64,000 nt of DNA from positions 2,046,001 through 2,110,000 of the forward strand of contig JANCIK010000009.1 in NCBI GenBank assembly GCA_028532985.1, in the 5' to 3' direction. The position numbers were made by a program, and so were the translations under genes. Shown here piece by piece: positions 1 to 11,705 of this stretch (positions within the stretch are counted from its first letter, which is position 1; each line of letters begins with the position of its first letter). A model generated the notes under the pieces. The model saw only the letters and a list, made by a program, of their open reading frames with translations, searched no databases and was not told where the DNA came from. The DNA comes from Stropharia rugosoannulata. Taxonomy: Eukaryota > Basidiomycota > Agaricomycetes > Agaricales > Strophariaceae.

Positions 1-1075
1 CGATAGTCAGCTAGTAGCCGGTGATTGCACAGCACCCCGCTACTCTACACTCCTGCAAGGCTGCATTGCAACCCAAAACTTCAGCCGTAATGGATTTCAC
101 GCGTCGATCGGAACCGCGCTAGCATCATCAACTTCAGTACATACACCCGCACAGCTTCATAGCCCTTCAAGATGAAATTGACCAATCTAAACACCCTGTA
201 ACATAACAATTAACATATGTCATGCACATACCCCTTACGAGCCTATAAATAAATAAAAAATCAACGACCATTCATCATGATCAACCGGCACAGCTTTTCC
301 CTAGCACAAAGTTTTAAGCAAGCTATAATTAGCGAGCCAACGGGCACCGCCACCCTCGGACGCTCTCGCATCCGACAAGATGCACTAACACAGCTTTTCG
401 CCATTCGCCTTCCAGCACCGCCTTGTGGGGTAAGTACTGGCTGGGCCTTCCCGCCTTTGGTTAGTACATTTTAGCGCTCGTCGACTAACGTACGATGATG
501 TCAGGTATTACGGCCGGAGGCAATGCCTGCAATTGTTGTGTGGTCAGCGCGCGCCTGCAGGCTGTCATCCACGGATGGACAAGCGAGGCCACAATAGCAC
601 CAGCGGCGTGTGTTTAATAAGACAGCGCTAATCTTCTTAGGCCCATAGCGTGGAAGAACGGGGCAAAATTGGTTGCCTCAATGAGCGTCGACCTTCCTGA
701 AGGCTGGATGCAGTATTGTACTCGGTCCGATTAAAGTACAGTGTGTTGGTAGCTTAAAAGGTGTGAGAGTAAATAAAAACGATTGAAATATGCCTCTAGA
801 AACAGTTCGGACAAATAAAAGGTGGCGATATGCTTCGAGTTATCGACTGGAAAATGCCACTAATCGCTTAACAGAAAGCAAACACTCTTACGTTCTTCTA
901 CACACATACACGAATTGCACTTTATGTCATCTTGTCATTTCACTTCCATCTATATCACTACTGTATACGGCCAAAGACACTACAGGATACATATACCAAA
1001 CCAAATAAAAATGACGGTCCATATCCACGAAAAACAAGAAGCATTTGTTTAAATGTCTACGGATACCGAAACCTC
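1..1075. other. Intergenic region downstream of sedolisin A
   Basis: No coding region is supported here; the open frames are short and resemble no family I know. The segment near 507-573 is similar to 4461-4526, which lies downstream of sedolisin B, so 3' flanking DNA was part of the tandem duplication that produced copies A and B. Confidence 0.6.
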
Positions 1076-3753
1076 TCAGGGAAGAAGTAACGCAAGGGGA
1101 ATAAGCTTGCTCAAGTTCGGTGTGCCAACACCGGTGACTGGGTCCCATCCTTTCGTCCTGGAAAATACTAAATTACACGCATTTAAATAGCAGTAAAAAA
1201 TCTTACGCAGTAAATCCAGGTGTGCCACAACCCTGGTTTCCGCCCATAGTGATGTCGTTGAAGGCAGAGCGGAAGATGGGTGAGTAGAGCTACGAAAAAC
1301 GCTGCATTAGCCCGAGAAACATAGGGCAAGAGAGATGTTACCAATGGGTTAAGGAAGCCGACGGGCTTCTTGCCAACTGAGATGCGGGCATCGTTGAGCA
1401 GCGTGATGATGGATCCAGTGACGGGCGACGACGCGGACGTGCCGAACACAAGTTCAAACTCGCCGTCAATGGCTTGGTAAATATCCGATGTTAGTATTAT
1501 ATCATAGAAAGGTGGAGACAATAATTAATACCAATAACATAGTTAGCACCGTTGGCCGCGACGTCGGGGAATGCTCGAGCCTATCGTACCGAGACCTTAG
1601 TAACCATATATATGTAACAATTCTGACGACTCACATTACCAGAGTTGTTGAATTGCCCATCCGTGAATGGAGGGGGGTGTTCCTTCAGGAAACTCGTGAC
1701 ATCTGCTGCTTGGAAAGATGGCATGCTTTACAATGCCGCTAATATTCAGCTGTGCATGGGGGGTTATATGGCGAAGAGCTTACGGGAAGATGTTGGAGAA
1801 TCCTCCACCGGAGAAGATAACTTGCTCGCATGCACCTTCGGGGTCATTCACTGTTGAATTTGGGTTTATCTGCGTTGCCCCAACAGCGGTGACAAATGGA
1901 CAGGACGCCTTGATAATACAATGGGTCAAATTAAGGCTAAAGTATTAAATAAAGTCATAGCGTACCGGGAATCCAGGGTTAAAAACGGTTCCGTTCACAA
2001 CAGGCTGGTCTACGCAAGCTTAAAAAATCATATGCTGGTACTCGGTGGAATAAACTCACGGTCAGCATTGAGGCAAACCCCATCATTACCCGCGACGCCA
2101 TTATCGCCACTGCTGTGGAACACAGTTGTTCCCATTAACCCGAGCTACGTGCTAGTTTAGCTATAAAAAAGTGTTAGATGTTCAAAGAAAATTTACCTTG
2201 GCATATTCAGTACATTGCCTATTGGCAAAAGCAGCAGTGACGGTGGATTCGTCCTGGAGGAAAGATATAGAGACTGTGTGCGGCGGCGCAATTATGCCAC
2301 AAGACTCGTTCCCTAGAGCATGACAAAGTCAATTTAAGTGATTGATGATGCTAACATACATACCTTTAAAGCCTCCGGGGAGAGGGTCTGGGTATATACC
2401 ATCCTAATAATTGACAAACGGTCGAGCGCTAAGAATATTATTCTCAAAAGAATGAGTTGAAAATATACCTGAGTGGGATCGTCGCCACCTTCAAACGTAC
2501 AGAAGGTACCATCAACAGCGTCGAGCCAATTATCAAAACTACCGCCTGATTAGTAATTACACAGATTAGCGCCCGTCTATTGACACCGAATGTCCCTGCC
2601 CTGGCTTGGCATACGTACCTTCGACAAGGTCACCCGTCTGCAACAGCGTAATCGGTTGTGGATTGCTGAGCGACATGGAGTACTGCAGATCGAGGTCGCT
2701 CTCTCCGTTAACATCGAAGCCCTGTACCTCGGTTTGCACCACGGCACCGTCGATCAAAACCGCAATCGGGCGCTGACCAACTTGAGTGGGCGAGAAATTC
2801 CTAATAATGACAGGTGGCAAGAATCAGACACCAAAGCACATCGAGGGCTTATCTCTGTGAGAGCGACATACGCAAAGAACATGTCCAAATCACCCGCAAG
2901 GAATGCCTGGGGCGTGAATTCGACTGAGACGCGACAGTTCATGTAAGAATATTGCTGCGGATCCATGGGACAAAACGGACTTACCGATACCGAACGTATT
3001 TTTATTCGTGGCCACCGGTTTATGATTGATAGAGTACAGTGCCCTCAGACAATCAGGCGTGATAAACTGGTCGCAAGTCTCCAAGCTAGGCGTAATCCTC
3101 ACATGGTTCGAGGAAGCTTGCTTGGGCCCGGAGCCGCTGTGAACGGACGGAGCCCCGAGGTTGACACCTGCTCTCCGTTTAAGCCTGGGTGATATTTTGG
3201 GACTTGGACGATGATTAAAGTGCACAGTGGGTTTGATTATTTCAATGTGCTCTTTGATATGGGCGGGAACCGAATAATTGTGGCATCCTATCTGCTCTTC
3301 TCCGGAAGAGTGGGTGAATACGTGATACTCCGTCTTTAGAAGGTCCTCGACTTCTGCAGTGGTAGCGTTGACGTGAATCCACGCCCTATTTGGTGCAAGT
3401 CGCAAGCGTTCGCGTGTAATGCCAGATTCGACCAGCCAGTCGGTCACAGCACTAATCGTCTCCATGCTGGGCGCGAATGTATCGACGACCTGGGCTGGCG
3501 TATAATGTTGACCATATTTCGGAGACTCGGGATGCGACACCTCCAGAAGAAGTTCCTCGAGGCGATCCATATTCTGCTGCGCCAGACCGAAGCGCATAGG
3601 GAGCATCATGGACGCGTCAAGGCGACGGTCTTGCACCCAGTCTAGTGGCTCAAGCGTGCGCCGCTCGTGGAGGACATGGGTCACCGCGCGACGGTTGGGC
3701 GCGGCAATGACGCCGGCTACCAAGAGAAAGGGCACCAGTTCAGATATACGCAT
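1076..3753 (-). CDS. Sedolisin-family serine peptidase (S53), copy A
   Basis: Secreted serine-carboxyl peptidase of the tripeptidyl-peptidase/kumamolisin type, active at acidic pH in characterised relatives. The product starts with a signal peptide ([19 protein letters not shown]), followed by the S53 activation propeptide (about residues 35-185, including the [12 protein letters not shown] motif) and the catalytic domain. The catalytic Glu and Asp sit four residues apart in [10 protein letters not shown], the oxyanion-hole Asp is in SSGDNGV, and the nucleophile is in FGTSASSP. The C-terminus carries the calcium-site motif [12 protein letters not shown] and ends LALLLP at the stop at 1076-1078. 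About 15 exons; exon 1 is 2985-3753. All later junctions I checked keep frame, so the gene looks intact, about 590 aa. A TATA-like GGTTAAAAGG lies near 3804-3813. Its nearest relative is copy B. Confidence 0.93.
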
Positions 3754-3782
3754 TGCAGGGAGGGATTGGGAATCCGAACCTG
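3223..3782. repeat. 560-bp identical block, copy A side
   Basis: I compared this stretch base by base with 6818-7377 and saw no mismatch. It covers the first half or more of exon 1 of sedolisin A, including start codon and signal peptide, plus 29 bp of 5' leader. On both sides similarity drops abruptly to diverged sequence. Confidence 0.9.
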
Positions 3783-4672
3783 GTGAAACTGTACTTGTCC
3801 CATCCTTTTAACCAGCGAGAGATGCATATCTCTTCTCATGAGTCCTAGCACGCCGCAATCCTTAAGGGAGAGAATGTCCTTTATCAGCTTATTATTGGGG
3901 GGAATGTAGTTCTATCAGACCAGTAAGAAGGAGAGAGCGAGGAATTGATTCATATCTGGGGAGAGTGTGACCTACTTTTCCTGTGCTTATTTGCGTTCAT
4001 GGGAAGTATTACTAAATATAGGTTAGTTCCACATTGCAAGCCGTGAAATACATACCCAGTTGTCCATCGAAGTGAGTAATTCTAACATCACCTAAACACC
4101 TTGGATGCCGCTCATCTGCCAGCTTGACGCAACTTACAGCCCATTTAGGTTGTCATTAAGCCGCAGGTTCGCGCTCCTAGCCGTCGAGGTAAAGTATGGC
4201 GAGTAATTATAGACTCCCAGCATTGATAGTTCAAGAGTCTGATATACAGCCTTATACAGTCCAATTCTGGAATAGTACGACGTCGTTTACGCGCATGCAG
4301 TTGTCTATAGATAAGCAGATTGTCTCGCTTAGTCGGGTCATAGTTATTAATTGATGAAGAACTGAGTTAAAACCAGAGCTTTTGGAGTTCTGAAGCAGTT
4401 TGTTGTAAAAAGATAGGGCGGCTACATAGAAGCCCCAATAGGGAAAGACCGATGAAATAAATACGGCCGGGAGCAATGCATGTGGCAATTGTTCTGCAGC
4501 GACAGCGCGCCTGCCGGTGCATCTTTGATGATATAGCACAACCATCAGTAAATTGACAAGAAAAATATTTTAATATTAACATTCAGTGAAAAATTGTCTC
4601 ATGCAGAGAGACAACAACCAAGTCAAACCATCTATTAAAACATGGATAGAAATTTATTGCTTTAATTTCGCC
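3754..4672. other. Spacer between tandem sedolisins A and B
   Basis: Contains the promoter of copy A at the left end and the 3' flank of copy B at the right end. No gene is supported. The stretches 4013-4140 and 4381-4460 resemble 7500-7590 and 7686-7765 upstream of copy B, so this is duplicated 5' flank. The stretch 4461-4526 resembles 507-573 downstream of copy A. Confidence 0.65.
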
Positions 4673-7348
4673 TCATGGGAGAAGAAGAGCAAGGGAGATG
4701 AGCTTGCTCAAGTTCGGTGTGCCGACACCCGTGACCGGGTCCCATCCTTTTGCCCTGCAGAAAGCGTCAGTTATATGCATTTAAAGAAGCACAAGAGATT
4801 CCTACGCAGTAAAACCAGGACTGCCACATCCCGGGTTTCCGCCCAAGGTGATATCGTTGAACGCGGAGCGGAAGAGGGGCGAATAGATCTGCAGTCCGGG
4901 CCAGTGAATGAGCGCGATACAAAAAAAATTGCAAAAAAAGAATTACCAGAGGGTTAAGAAAGCCAACAGGCTTTTTGCCAGCAGCGATACGGGCATCGTT
5001 GAGCAGCGTAATGATAGATCCAACGACGGGCGATGACGCGGACGTGCCGGACACAGTCTGAAACTTGCCATCAACAGCTTGACAGTGACAGTCAGTATTT
5101 TATTTGAAAAAAGCGGAGTAAACGGTACCAAGAATGTAGTTAGCACCGTTGGCCGAAATATCGGGGTATGCACGAGCCTACGGTGTCAAGCATTCAGCTT
5201 CGCCTTACACGTGCGAGACATTCAAACCGAGTCACATTCCCAGAGTTGTTGAAATGCCCATCCGCAAATGGAGGCGGGTTCTCTTTGAGGTAGCTTGTCA
5301 CGTAGGCTGCTTGGAAAGACGGCATGCTGTACAGTGTCCGAAGATCATCAACTATTTTCTGGAATCATGGTAAAGAAACTTACGGGAAGATATTCGAAAA
5401 TCCGCCACCGGAAAAGATACCCTCTTCGCAAGCAGACTCCGAGTCATTGACTGTAGAATTCGGGTTAATCTGTGTTGCCCCAACGGCGGTGACGTATGGG
5501 CAGGTCGCCTAGATAAGGCAGGGTATCATATGCATATGAGGGTTGGACTATTGAAGGAAAGTACAGCATACTGGAAATCCAGGGTTGAAGACAGTACCAT
5601 TGACGTCAGGCTGGTCTACACATGTATAAGCTATAGTGACTATGTGGTAATTGTTGTAAGATACTTACGGTCTGCGTTAAGACAGACTCCACCATTACCC
5701 GCAACACCGTTATCGCCACTGCTGTGGAAAACAGTCGTTCCCATGAGTCCTAGCTGTGTGTGATATTTAGTCAATACGTTCTGATGACTTGATAAACCAT
5801 TACCTTGGCGTATTCAGTACATTGCCTAATAGCATAAGCAGCGGTGAAGGTTGACTCGTCTGGGAGGAAAGATACAGAGACAGTATGCGGCGGTGAAATG
5901 ATACCGCAAGACCTGTTCCCTATGAGAAAGGTATGTAAATTAATTCAGTTGAGTAATAATGCGAGCGCATAACATAAAAACCTTTAAAACCTCCGGGGAG
6001 AGGGTCTGGGTATACACCATCCTGATTGAATCGTGGTAAGAACATTTTTTCTGCAAAACATGGATAAAAATATACATGAGCGGGATCGTCGCCACCTTCA
6101 AAGGTGCAGAAGCTACCATCAACAGCGTCGAGCCAGTTATTGAAGCTGCCACCTATTTACCCAGTAATACATGCAGATTAGCGCCCGTCTAATGACACCG
6201 ACGCGGCCCTGGCTTGATTTGGCCGCATATGTACCTTGGACAAGATCACCCGTCTGCAACAGTGTAATCGGCTGCGGATTGCTGAGCGTCATTGCGTACT
6301 CAAGGTCGAGGTCGCTTTCTCCATTCACAACAACATCTTCTAACACGGTTTGCAACACGGCACCATCAATCAGGACCGTATTGGGGCGTTGGCCAACTTG
6401 GGTGGGCGAGAAATTCCTAATATATAACGGAAAATTTAGGCCTGAAGTGCAGTGAGCGCTTATGTTCATGAGACGACATACGCGAAGAACATGTCCAGAT
6501 CACCCGGGAGGAACGCCTGTGGCGTGAGTTCGACTGCGACATGTCATTGATACATTGCTGTTAGAACATTGCTGTAGGTTCATGCGACATTTAATGGACT
6601 CACCAATACCGTACGTATTTTCGTGCGTGGCCACAGGCTTGTAATTAATGGAGTATAGGGCCCTCAGGCAATCAGGCGTGGTAATCTGATCACAGGTCTC
6701 CAAGCTAGGCGTAATCACCACATCGTTCGACGAGGTGAACGGAGCCCCGCGGTTGGCAGCTGCTTTGCGTTTACGAAGTTTGGATGAAAGTTTAGTACCT
6801 GGATGATGATCAAAATACACAGTGGGTTTGATTATTTCAATGTGCTCTTTGATATGGGCGGGAACCGAATAATTGTGGCATCCTATCTGCTCTTCTCCGG
6901 AAGAGTGGGTGAATACGTGATACTCCGTCTTTAGAAGGTCCTCGACTTCTGCAGTGGTAGCGTTGACGTGAATCCACGCCCTATTTGGTGCAAGTCGCAA
7001 GCGTTCGCGTGTAATGCCAGATTCGACCAGCCAGTCGGTCACAGCACTAATCGTCTCCATGCTGGGCGCGAATGTATCGACGACCTGGGCTGGCGTATAA
7101 TGTTGACCATATTTCGGAGACTCGGGATGCGACACCTCCAGAAGAAGTTCCTCGAGGCGATCCATATTCTGCTGCGCCAGACCGAAGCGCATAGGGAGCA
7201 TCATGGACGCGTCAAGGCGACGGTCTTGCACCCAGTCTAGTGGCTCAAGCGTGCGCCGCTCGTGGAGGACATGGGTCACCGCGCGACGGTTGGGCGCGGC
7301 AATGACGCCGGCTACCAAGAGAAAGGGCACCAGTTCAGATATACGCAT
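4673..7348 (-). CDS. Sedolisin-family serine peptidase (S53), copy B
   Basis: Tandem paralogue of copy A with the same exon layout: signal peptide, S53 propeptide and catalytic domain. Exon 1 is 6604-7348, 24 nt shorter than in A because of a deletion in the linker after the propeptide. Catalytic motifs are [10 protein letters not shown] (Glu and Asp), SSGDNGV and [12 protein letters not shown] (Ser); the C-terminal [12 protein letters not shown] motif is present and the protein ends ALLLP at the stop at 4673-4675. The N-terminal 177 or so residues are identical to A, while the catalytic domain differs at many positions. No in-frame stop remains after splicing, so it is probably functional. 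A TATA-like GGTTAAAA lies near 7401-7408. Specificity (endo- versus tripeptidyl-peptidase) cannot be read from the sequence. Confidence 0.92.
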
Positions 7349-7377
7349 TGCAGGGAGGGATTGGGAATCCGAACCTG
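6818..7377. repeat. 560-bp identical block, copy B side
   Basis: Partner of 3223-3782 at an offset of 3595 bp. It includes the 5' leader, start codon, signal peptide and most of the propeptide coding sequence of copy B. Confidence 0.9.
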
Positions 7378-7885
7378 ATGAAGCTGTACTTTTCCCTTTC
7401 TTTTAACCAGTTGCCCAGTAAAGATGACTATCTTCTTTTGAAGAGGTTTATTTTCATTAGTCTGAACATCTTTGCAACCTTGCGTCTCTGGTGGCTTAAA
7501 TATAGGTCAGTTCCACGTTGTAGTTAAAATATTGCACCTAAATGCCTCGAACACCGCTCCTTGGGGCAACTTTGCGGCTATTAGGCCACATGTTGAGCGC
7601 GTAACTGTCGAAACAAACACGGTATGGCCGGTAACGTATAGACCTAGATCGGAGTTATGTTCAATCAAGGAATAAGACTGAGGTAGAGGTTTTCGAGATG
7701 AAACAGTTCGTTGCAAGAAGACAGAGCAGCTCCATGAATAAACAAATCGAAATAAATAAATTGGAAGGGCCGGTACAAAAATACCTATAAAATAAACTTA
7801 GATGATGATCAACAACAGCAGAATACTAGATGAGCCTTTTAAACAACTTAGCGTTGCTTATTTTCAGCCATCAAGTTATTGAAAG
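7349..7885. other. Spacer between sedolisin B and HIS1
   Basis: Holds the promoter of sedolisin B and the 3' region of HIS1, both on the minus strand. Parts resemble the region upstream of sedolisin A. No coding region is supported. Confidence 0.6.
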
Positions 7886-9039
7886 TTAAACTCTGCAGTT
7901 GTCAAGATTGAAGACCAAAACATCCTCTGCTCCAACCTTCACGAGATCATCCATAACGTTTGCTATCTTTTTCTTTTCTACCATGACGCTGACGGCAACC
8001 CAGCCTTCTTCTTCCAAGGCGCTGACAGTGGGCGCTCGTCGCCCTGGTGTGATACGAAACGCGTCTGCGAGTTTGTCGCGTGAGATGTTATACTGGCAAG
8101 CGACGTATCTAGAAGCTGCAATGACACCAGCAATGCGCTTTGTGACGAGGTTTATCAAATCCGCTAAGTCAGGGTGTTTCACTGTCGCCGATCGAATTAA
8201 GACGGCCTCCGTGTCCAGAACTGTCGAAATCGCGTGGAGGCCGGCAGCACGCATAGTATCACCGGATTCTACAAAGGAGTTAGATAGGGTATCATTATGG
8301 TGTATTTTTTGGCTTTACTCACCAACAAGATCGACTACGGAAAATAGTTCGTGTTAATGAAAATAAAAAAGGATGTAGCTACGAAACCCACCGATTCCAT
8401 CTGCTAATCCAAGTGCGCAGGCGGCCTCTACGCTACCTCCAACATATTCGATCTTTGTCTTCTTGTTACCTTGAAGACCCAGGCGCGCGTCAATTTTGTC
8501 GAAGTACTTCTGGGACAGCACCTCAAAGCTCGTCACCACCCGTTTCCCAGCGAGGTCCTCAACGGTTTTGATGGGTCCAACTTCGGGTACTTGAACTTGA
8601 AGAGAACATTTGCCAAACCCTAAGCGCAATTCCTCCTTAACGAAGTCTTCCATCTTGGCCTCCAAAATAACATCGTGGCCTGTTATGCCGAGGTCGACGT
8701 TTCCTTTGCCAACGAAGGATGGGATGTCAGACGCAGGAAGAAACACCCTGGACAAGAATCATTCATTGAATCCCATTACGCATTCAAATAGGAAGGGTCA
8801 AATAACGTACAATGCAATATTGTGATTCAAAGAGACGCAAACATCCAGCCTGTTGTGCCTCCGGAATTGGATATCGGCACCTGCTTGAATCTGAGTGATC
8901 TGAAGTTTGTAGCAGGGCATTGAGCTAACCTACCGGCTAGCAGCGATAAGCATTTCTCATGTAGCCTCCCTTTCTTAGGGATTGCAAAGAGCAGTCGACC
9001 GTCCAGTGATTCCGCGTCTGGGAAGATTAATCGGTTCAT
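7886..9039 (-). CDS. HIS1: ATP phosphoribosyltransferase (histidine biosynthesis step 1)
   Basis: Condenses ATP with PRPP to phosphoribosyl-ATP, the committed and feedback-regulated first step of histidine synthesis. The first ATG (9037-9039) opens MNRLIFPDAESLDGRLLF, followed by the conserved AIPKKGRLHEKC and GADIQFRRHNRLDVC. Later come GNVDLGITGHDV, VGPIKTVEDLAGKRVVTSFEVLS and EYVGGSVEAACALGLADGI. The C-terminal regulatory domain (ESGDTMRAAGLHAISTVL to FNLDNCRV) is present, so this is the long, histidine-inhibited form. Five exons: one is only 12 nt (8323-8334) and supplies the VDLV of the conserved IVDLVESG motif. About 300 aa, as usual for the family. It lies downstream of no related gene; the 5' side is a 0.8-kb divergent region. 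Confidence 0.96.
8323..8334 (-). other. HIS1: 12-nt microexon of HIS1
   Basis: On the minus strand the exon TCGATCTTGTTG is preceded by the acceptor TTTTCCGTAG and followed by the donor GTGAGT. Splicing it between ...GATGGAATCG and AATCCGGTGAT... restores DGIVDLVESGDTMRAAGL, which matches the yeast Hisp family core. Skipping it keeps the frame but deletes four conserved residues. Confidence 0.88.
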
Positions 9040-9833
9040 ATTTTGGGCGTGGTACAAGATTACTTGGTGACGTACTCATGGGCGACATTGATTTGAAGGT
9101 TTCACTATCGGATGGCTGGCCAGATAGATGCGAGTCGCTGAAAGAGGTCTCGTCGAGGGGAAGGGTGGCGAGGAACTTTGCCGCAGTAACTGAAATTTGC
9201 CGAGATAGTCATTGATGAGCATCATCCACAGTATCTTGTGGCTGTACACCAGCGATCGTTTATACACTCACCAACCGACGACAACGACATAATAGTCTTC
9301 TACACACTCTTCCTTCTGCAGAGCTCAGGAAAAGCTGGCGCGGATTACTTGATGTGTACATGGGTTACTCATCAATCTCAGCTGTCCACGGCTAGTCGAA
9401 TGTCCGGAAAACCCGTTTGTACATCTCACAACTTCTCTGAAACTGTCACACATAATGTGCGGCCCCCTCGGGAAAAACAACGACGGCGAATCCTTTTCAT
9501 CGCTCTGCACACAATTAGTCTGCAAATCCTCATAAACTGGTGGTTAATTACCTCTAAATCAGGACCAGGACATGGTTCTTCTTTCATAAAGATGGCACGC
9601 CGTTCTACGTACTTTGGCTGCTTCATAACCTTATCATACGGGGAACTCCAGTTTCCAGCTAGATTGACCTAATACACTCAAATGATGCTGCTTCTAGGGC
9701 TCTTTATTACTCATTCGTGACTTCGGAAGCTTTGTTCACCTGCCTCTGCGGAAATAGGCGCCCAGGGACTCTCAGGCTATATAAACGTCTTCGCCTGGGA
9801 GATCTCTCATTGTCGCGCTTTCCTCGAGTATCT
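9040..9833. promoter_or_regulatory. Divergent intergenic region HIS1 / nuclease-like gene
   Basis: Separates the start codons of HIS1 (minus) and the next gene (plus), so it should hold both promoters. The only recognisable element is the TATA box at 9778-9785. Open frames of up to 144 codons inside it show no family resemblance. Confidence 0.5.
9778..9785 (+). promoter_or_regulatory. TATA box
   Basis: TATATAAA lies about 50 bp upstream of the ATG at 9834. This spacing fits a transcription start near 9810 and a short 5' leader, and supports choosing 9834 over the in-frame codons upstream. Confidence 0.6.
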
Positions 9834-11232
9834 ATGGCTGACAGCACATACCATTCCCCTTGGCGAAACTCCATCGTCATGGCCCCTAGCGGGCGTAATT
9901 TTAGTCTAGGAGCACCTGGTTTTCGTCCCAGGCCAGCATCCATATCCATCCCTCGCAACTCGGAATCCCTTCCTGCAGACCTAGACTTGATGGAAGAAAT
10001 AAACCCCTCATCGATACAGACTATAGAATTCCCTGAGGAAAACGATGCTCAAGAGGATGTGCGCATTACGGATTCAAAGTATATCGGCTCGTATAACTGG
10101 ATCAAAAAGGACTCACCCACCATTATTGTACCAGGTAATATTGCATCTTACTATACTTAGTTCTTACTCATATTTGGTCTAGGCTCGCCCCCGTTATGGC
10201 AGAATAGGGCGCTGCCTTACACTATTCCTCCGGACACGGGAGTGTATTTCACTGACCAGAATGGCTACCGGATGCCCAAATCTGTCCTGCTTCCGCTAAT
10301 TATGGCCGTCAACAAGCACTCAGAGACTACAAAAAAGCCTCCATTTGACTGGAGCTCAGCCGACTTCGTCACTGATAGAAACGGCCTACGAAAGTTGATG
10401 AGATGGGTAGGAAGACAGGACGTTCGCGATTTCCGCATCGATCTGCAGCTCGCTGGTGAACACACAGTTTTGATGAATCGTTGGGAGAAAAGGAACAGGG
10501 AACTCTTCACTGGTCGCACATACGGCTACAGCTTCGAAAAGGCTTCGACCACTCCCGCACCCGGATGTAGAGATAGCACCGGTCATCACCGTATTATAAC
10601 TTATGTGAGGCGCTGCCCGACATCAGTTTTTTCTTCGACTGGCTCATGAGATCACTATCCAGGACCTCAATGGGCTGAAGATGGTTGTACGCTTCGAAGT
10701 CGATGCGTGCATTCCGCCTCCTGCCAAATACCCCCGGAGAAGCATATCAAGCATCGATGAATTAACCAACACTATGAACGCAATCACCCTCTCACAGTCC
10801 ATCGCGCGCTCGAGCCAGCATCTTACTATTCTCGAAGGTGGCTCTGAAGTATCCCCGAGCGCAGTCGTTGAAATGACTACGCGTTCACAGACGAACATGA
10901 AATTAAACGGATTCAACTGGAAAGAGGCATATCCCCAGCTCTTCTTTTCACAAACGTCCCATCACTTCCTGGCGGTGCATCAGCGGGGACGTTTTATTGA
11001 GATTAAGAAGAGCAAACTTTCCTCGGACGAAATGTTAGAAGTCGCGCAAGAAGCGCAGCCTGCTTTAAAGCAAGTACGCCAAGTATTGGAACTGATTCAA
11101 AAGCTAGTCATCGAGCATGGAAAGAAGGGAAGGCTTAGCCTTGTTTGCCAGGGAGGCGTCTTGAATCTATATTCTCGAAGCAGTGAAGAGAGCTGTCTGC
11201 CGGAATCGGCCTTAAAGCTTTTCGAATTGTGA
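9834..11232 (+). CDS. Fungal conserved protein, possible Rai1/DXO-like nuclease fold
   Basis: Three exons (9834-10134, 10183-10604, 10663-11232) encode about 430 aa. The core SYNWIKKDSPTIIVPGSPPLW, TDRNGLRKL, TGHHRIITY and YPQLFFSQT matches a fungal family that databases often label geranylgeranyl pyrophosphate synthetase, but no DDxxD prenyl-diphosphate motif is present, so that label looks wrong. The segment VVRFEVDA (residues about 249-256) resembles the E-x-D motif of Rai1/DXO decapping nucleases. The later AVVEMTTRS (about 308-316) sits where I would expect an E-x-K motif and has Thr instead of Lys. The nuclease link is my inference from motif shape only. No signal peptide or membrane segment. 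Confidence 0.72.
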
Positions 11233-11705
11233 TGATATGCCACGTCTTACATGTGTTCCTCGTTTACATACTACATACGTGTCTCTATATCCTGTTCAGT
11301 CGGCACTCATATGTAAGCAGCGTTTTAGAGCGAGAAACCCTATACAACCTATCTCAGGACAGGTAGCTCAACTTGCCACTTGAGTACTTAAGTGCTTGGG
11401 GCAGCATATACAGTTTACATTTCAGAGTCCACCATTACCAATTTTGTGGAATCTCCAAAGGACATGCTGCACTGAATTGTGGTGTGGCTACATAATGAGG
11501 TGGCTATGACCGAGGGTGAGATGGTAATAACGGATACACCAACTCCAGTGCTTGTTGGAGGGTTTGGAGCAATGAAATCATACCACTATTTACATACTAT
11601 TTATATCCCCGCCACTGCCCGTCAAGCATACTTAAGTACAACGAAGTCTCTCCACCCGTCAAAGATAAAATACCCCTTCTGAATTCACAGTCTATCATTC
11701 ACCTT
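11233..11705. promoter_or_regulatory. Intergenic region with two CTTAAG-centred palindromes
   Basis: No coding region. It contains the near-perfect palindrome CACTTGAGTACTTAAGTG (11377-11394) and the perfect 10-bp palindrome TACTTAAGTA (11629-11638). The second is 67 bp before the next ATG and follows a TATA-like TTTATAT near 11600. Confidence 0.45.

Noticed and set aside
1076..7348. Sedolisin A or B as a broken copy
   Set aside because: Stops seen in continuous reading all fall within introns with good GT-AG borders, and catalytic residues are intact in both.
9238..9672. 144-codon plus-strand open frame between HIS1 and the next gene
   Set aside because: No family resemblance, biased composition of a random frame, and it overlaps the divergent promoter region.
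9834..11232. Geranylgeranyl diphosphate synthase function
   Set aside because: No DDxxD-type motifs or other prenyltransferase signature; only a recurrent database label for the family supports it.
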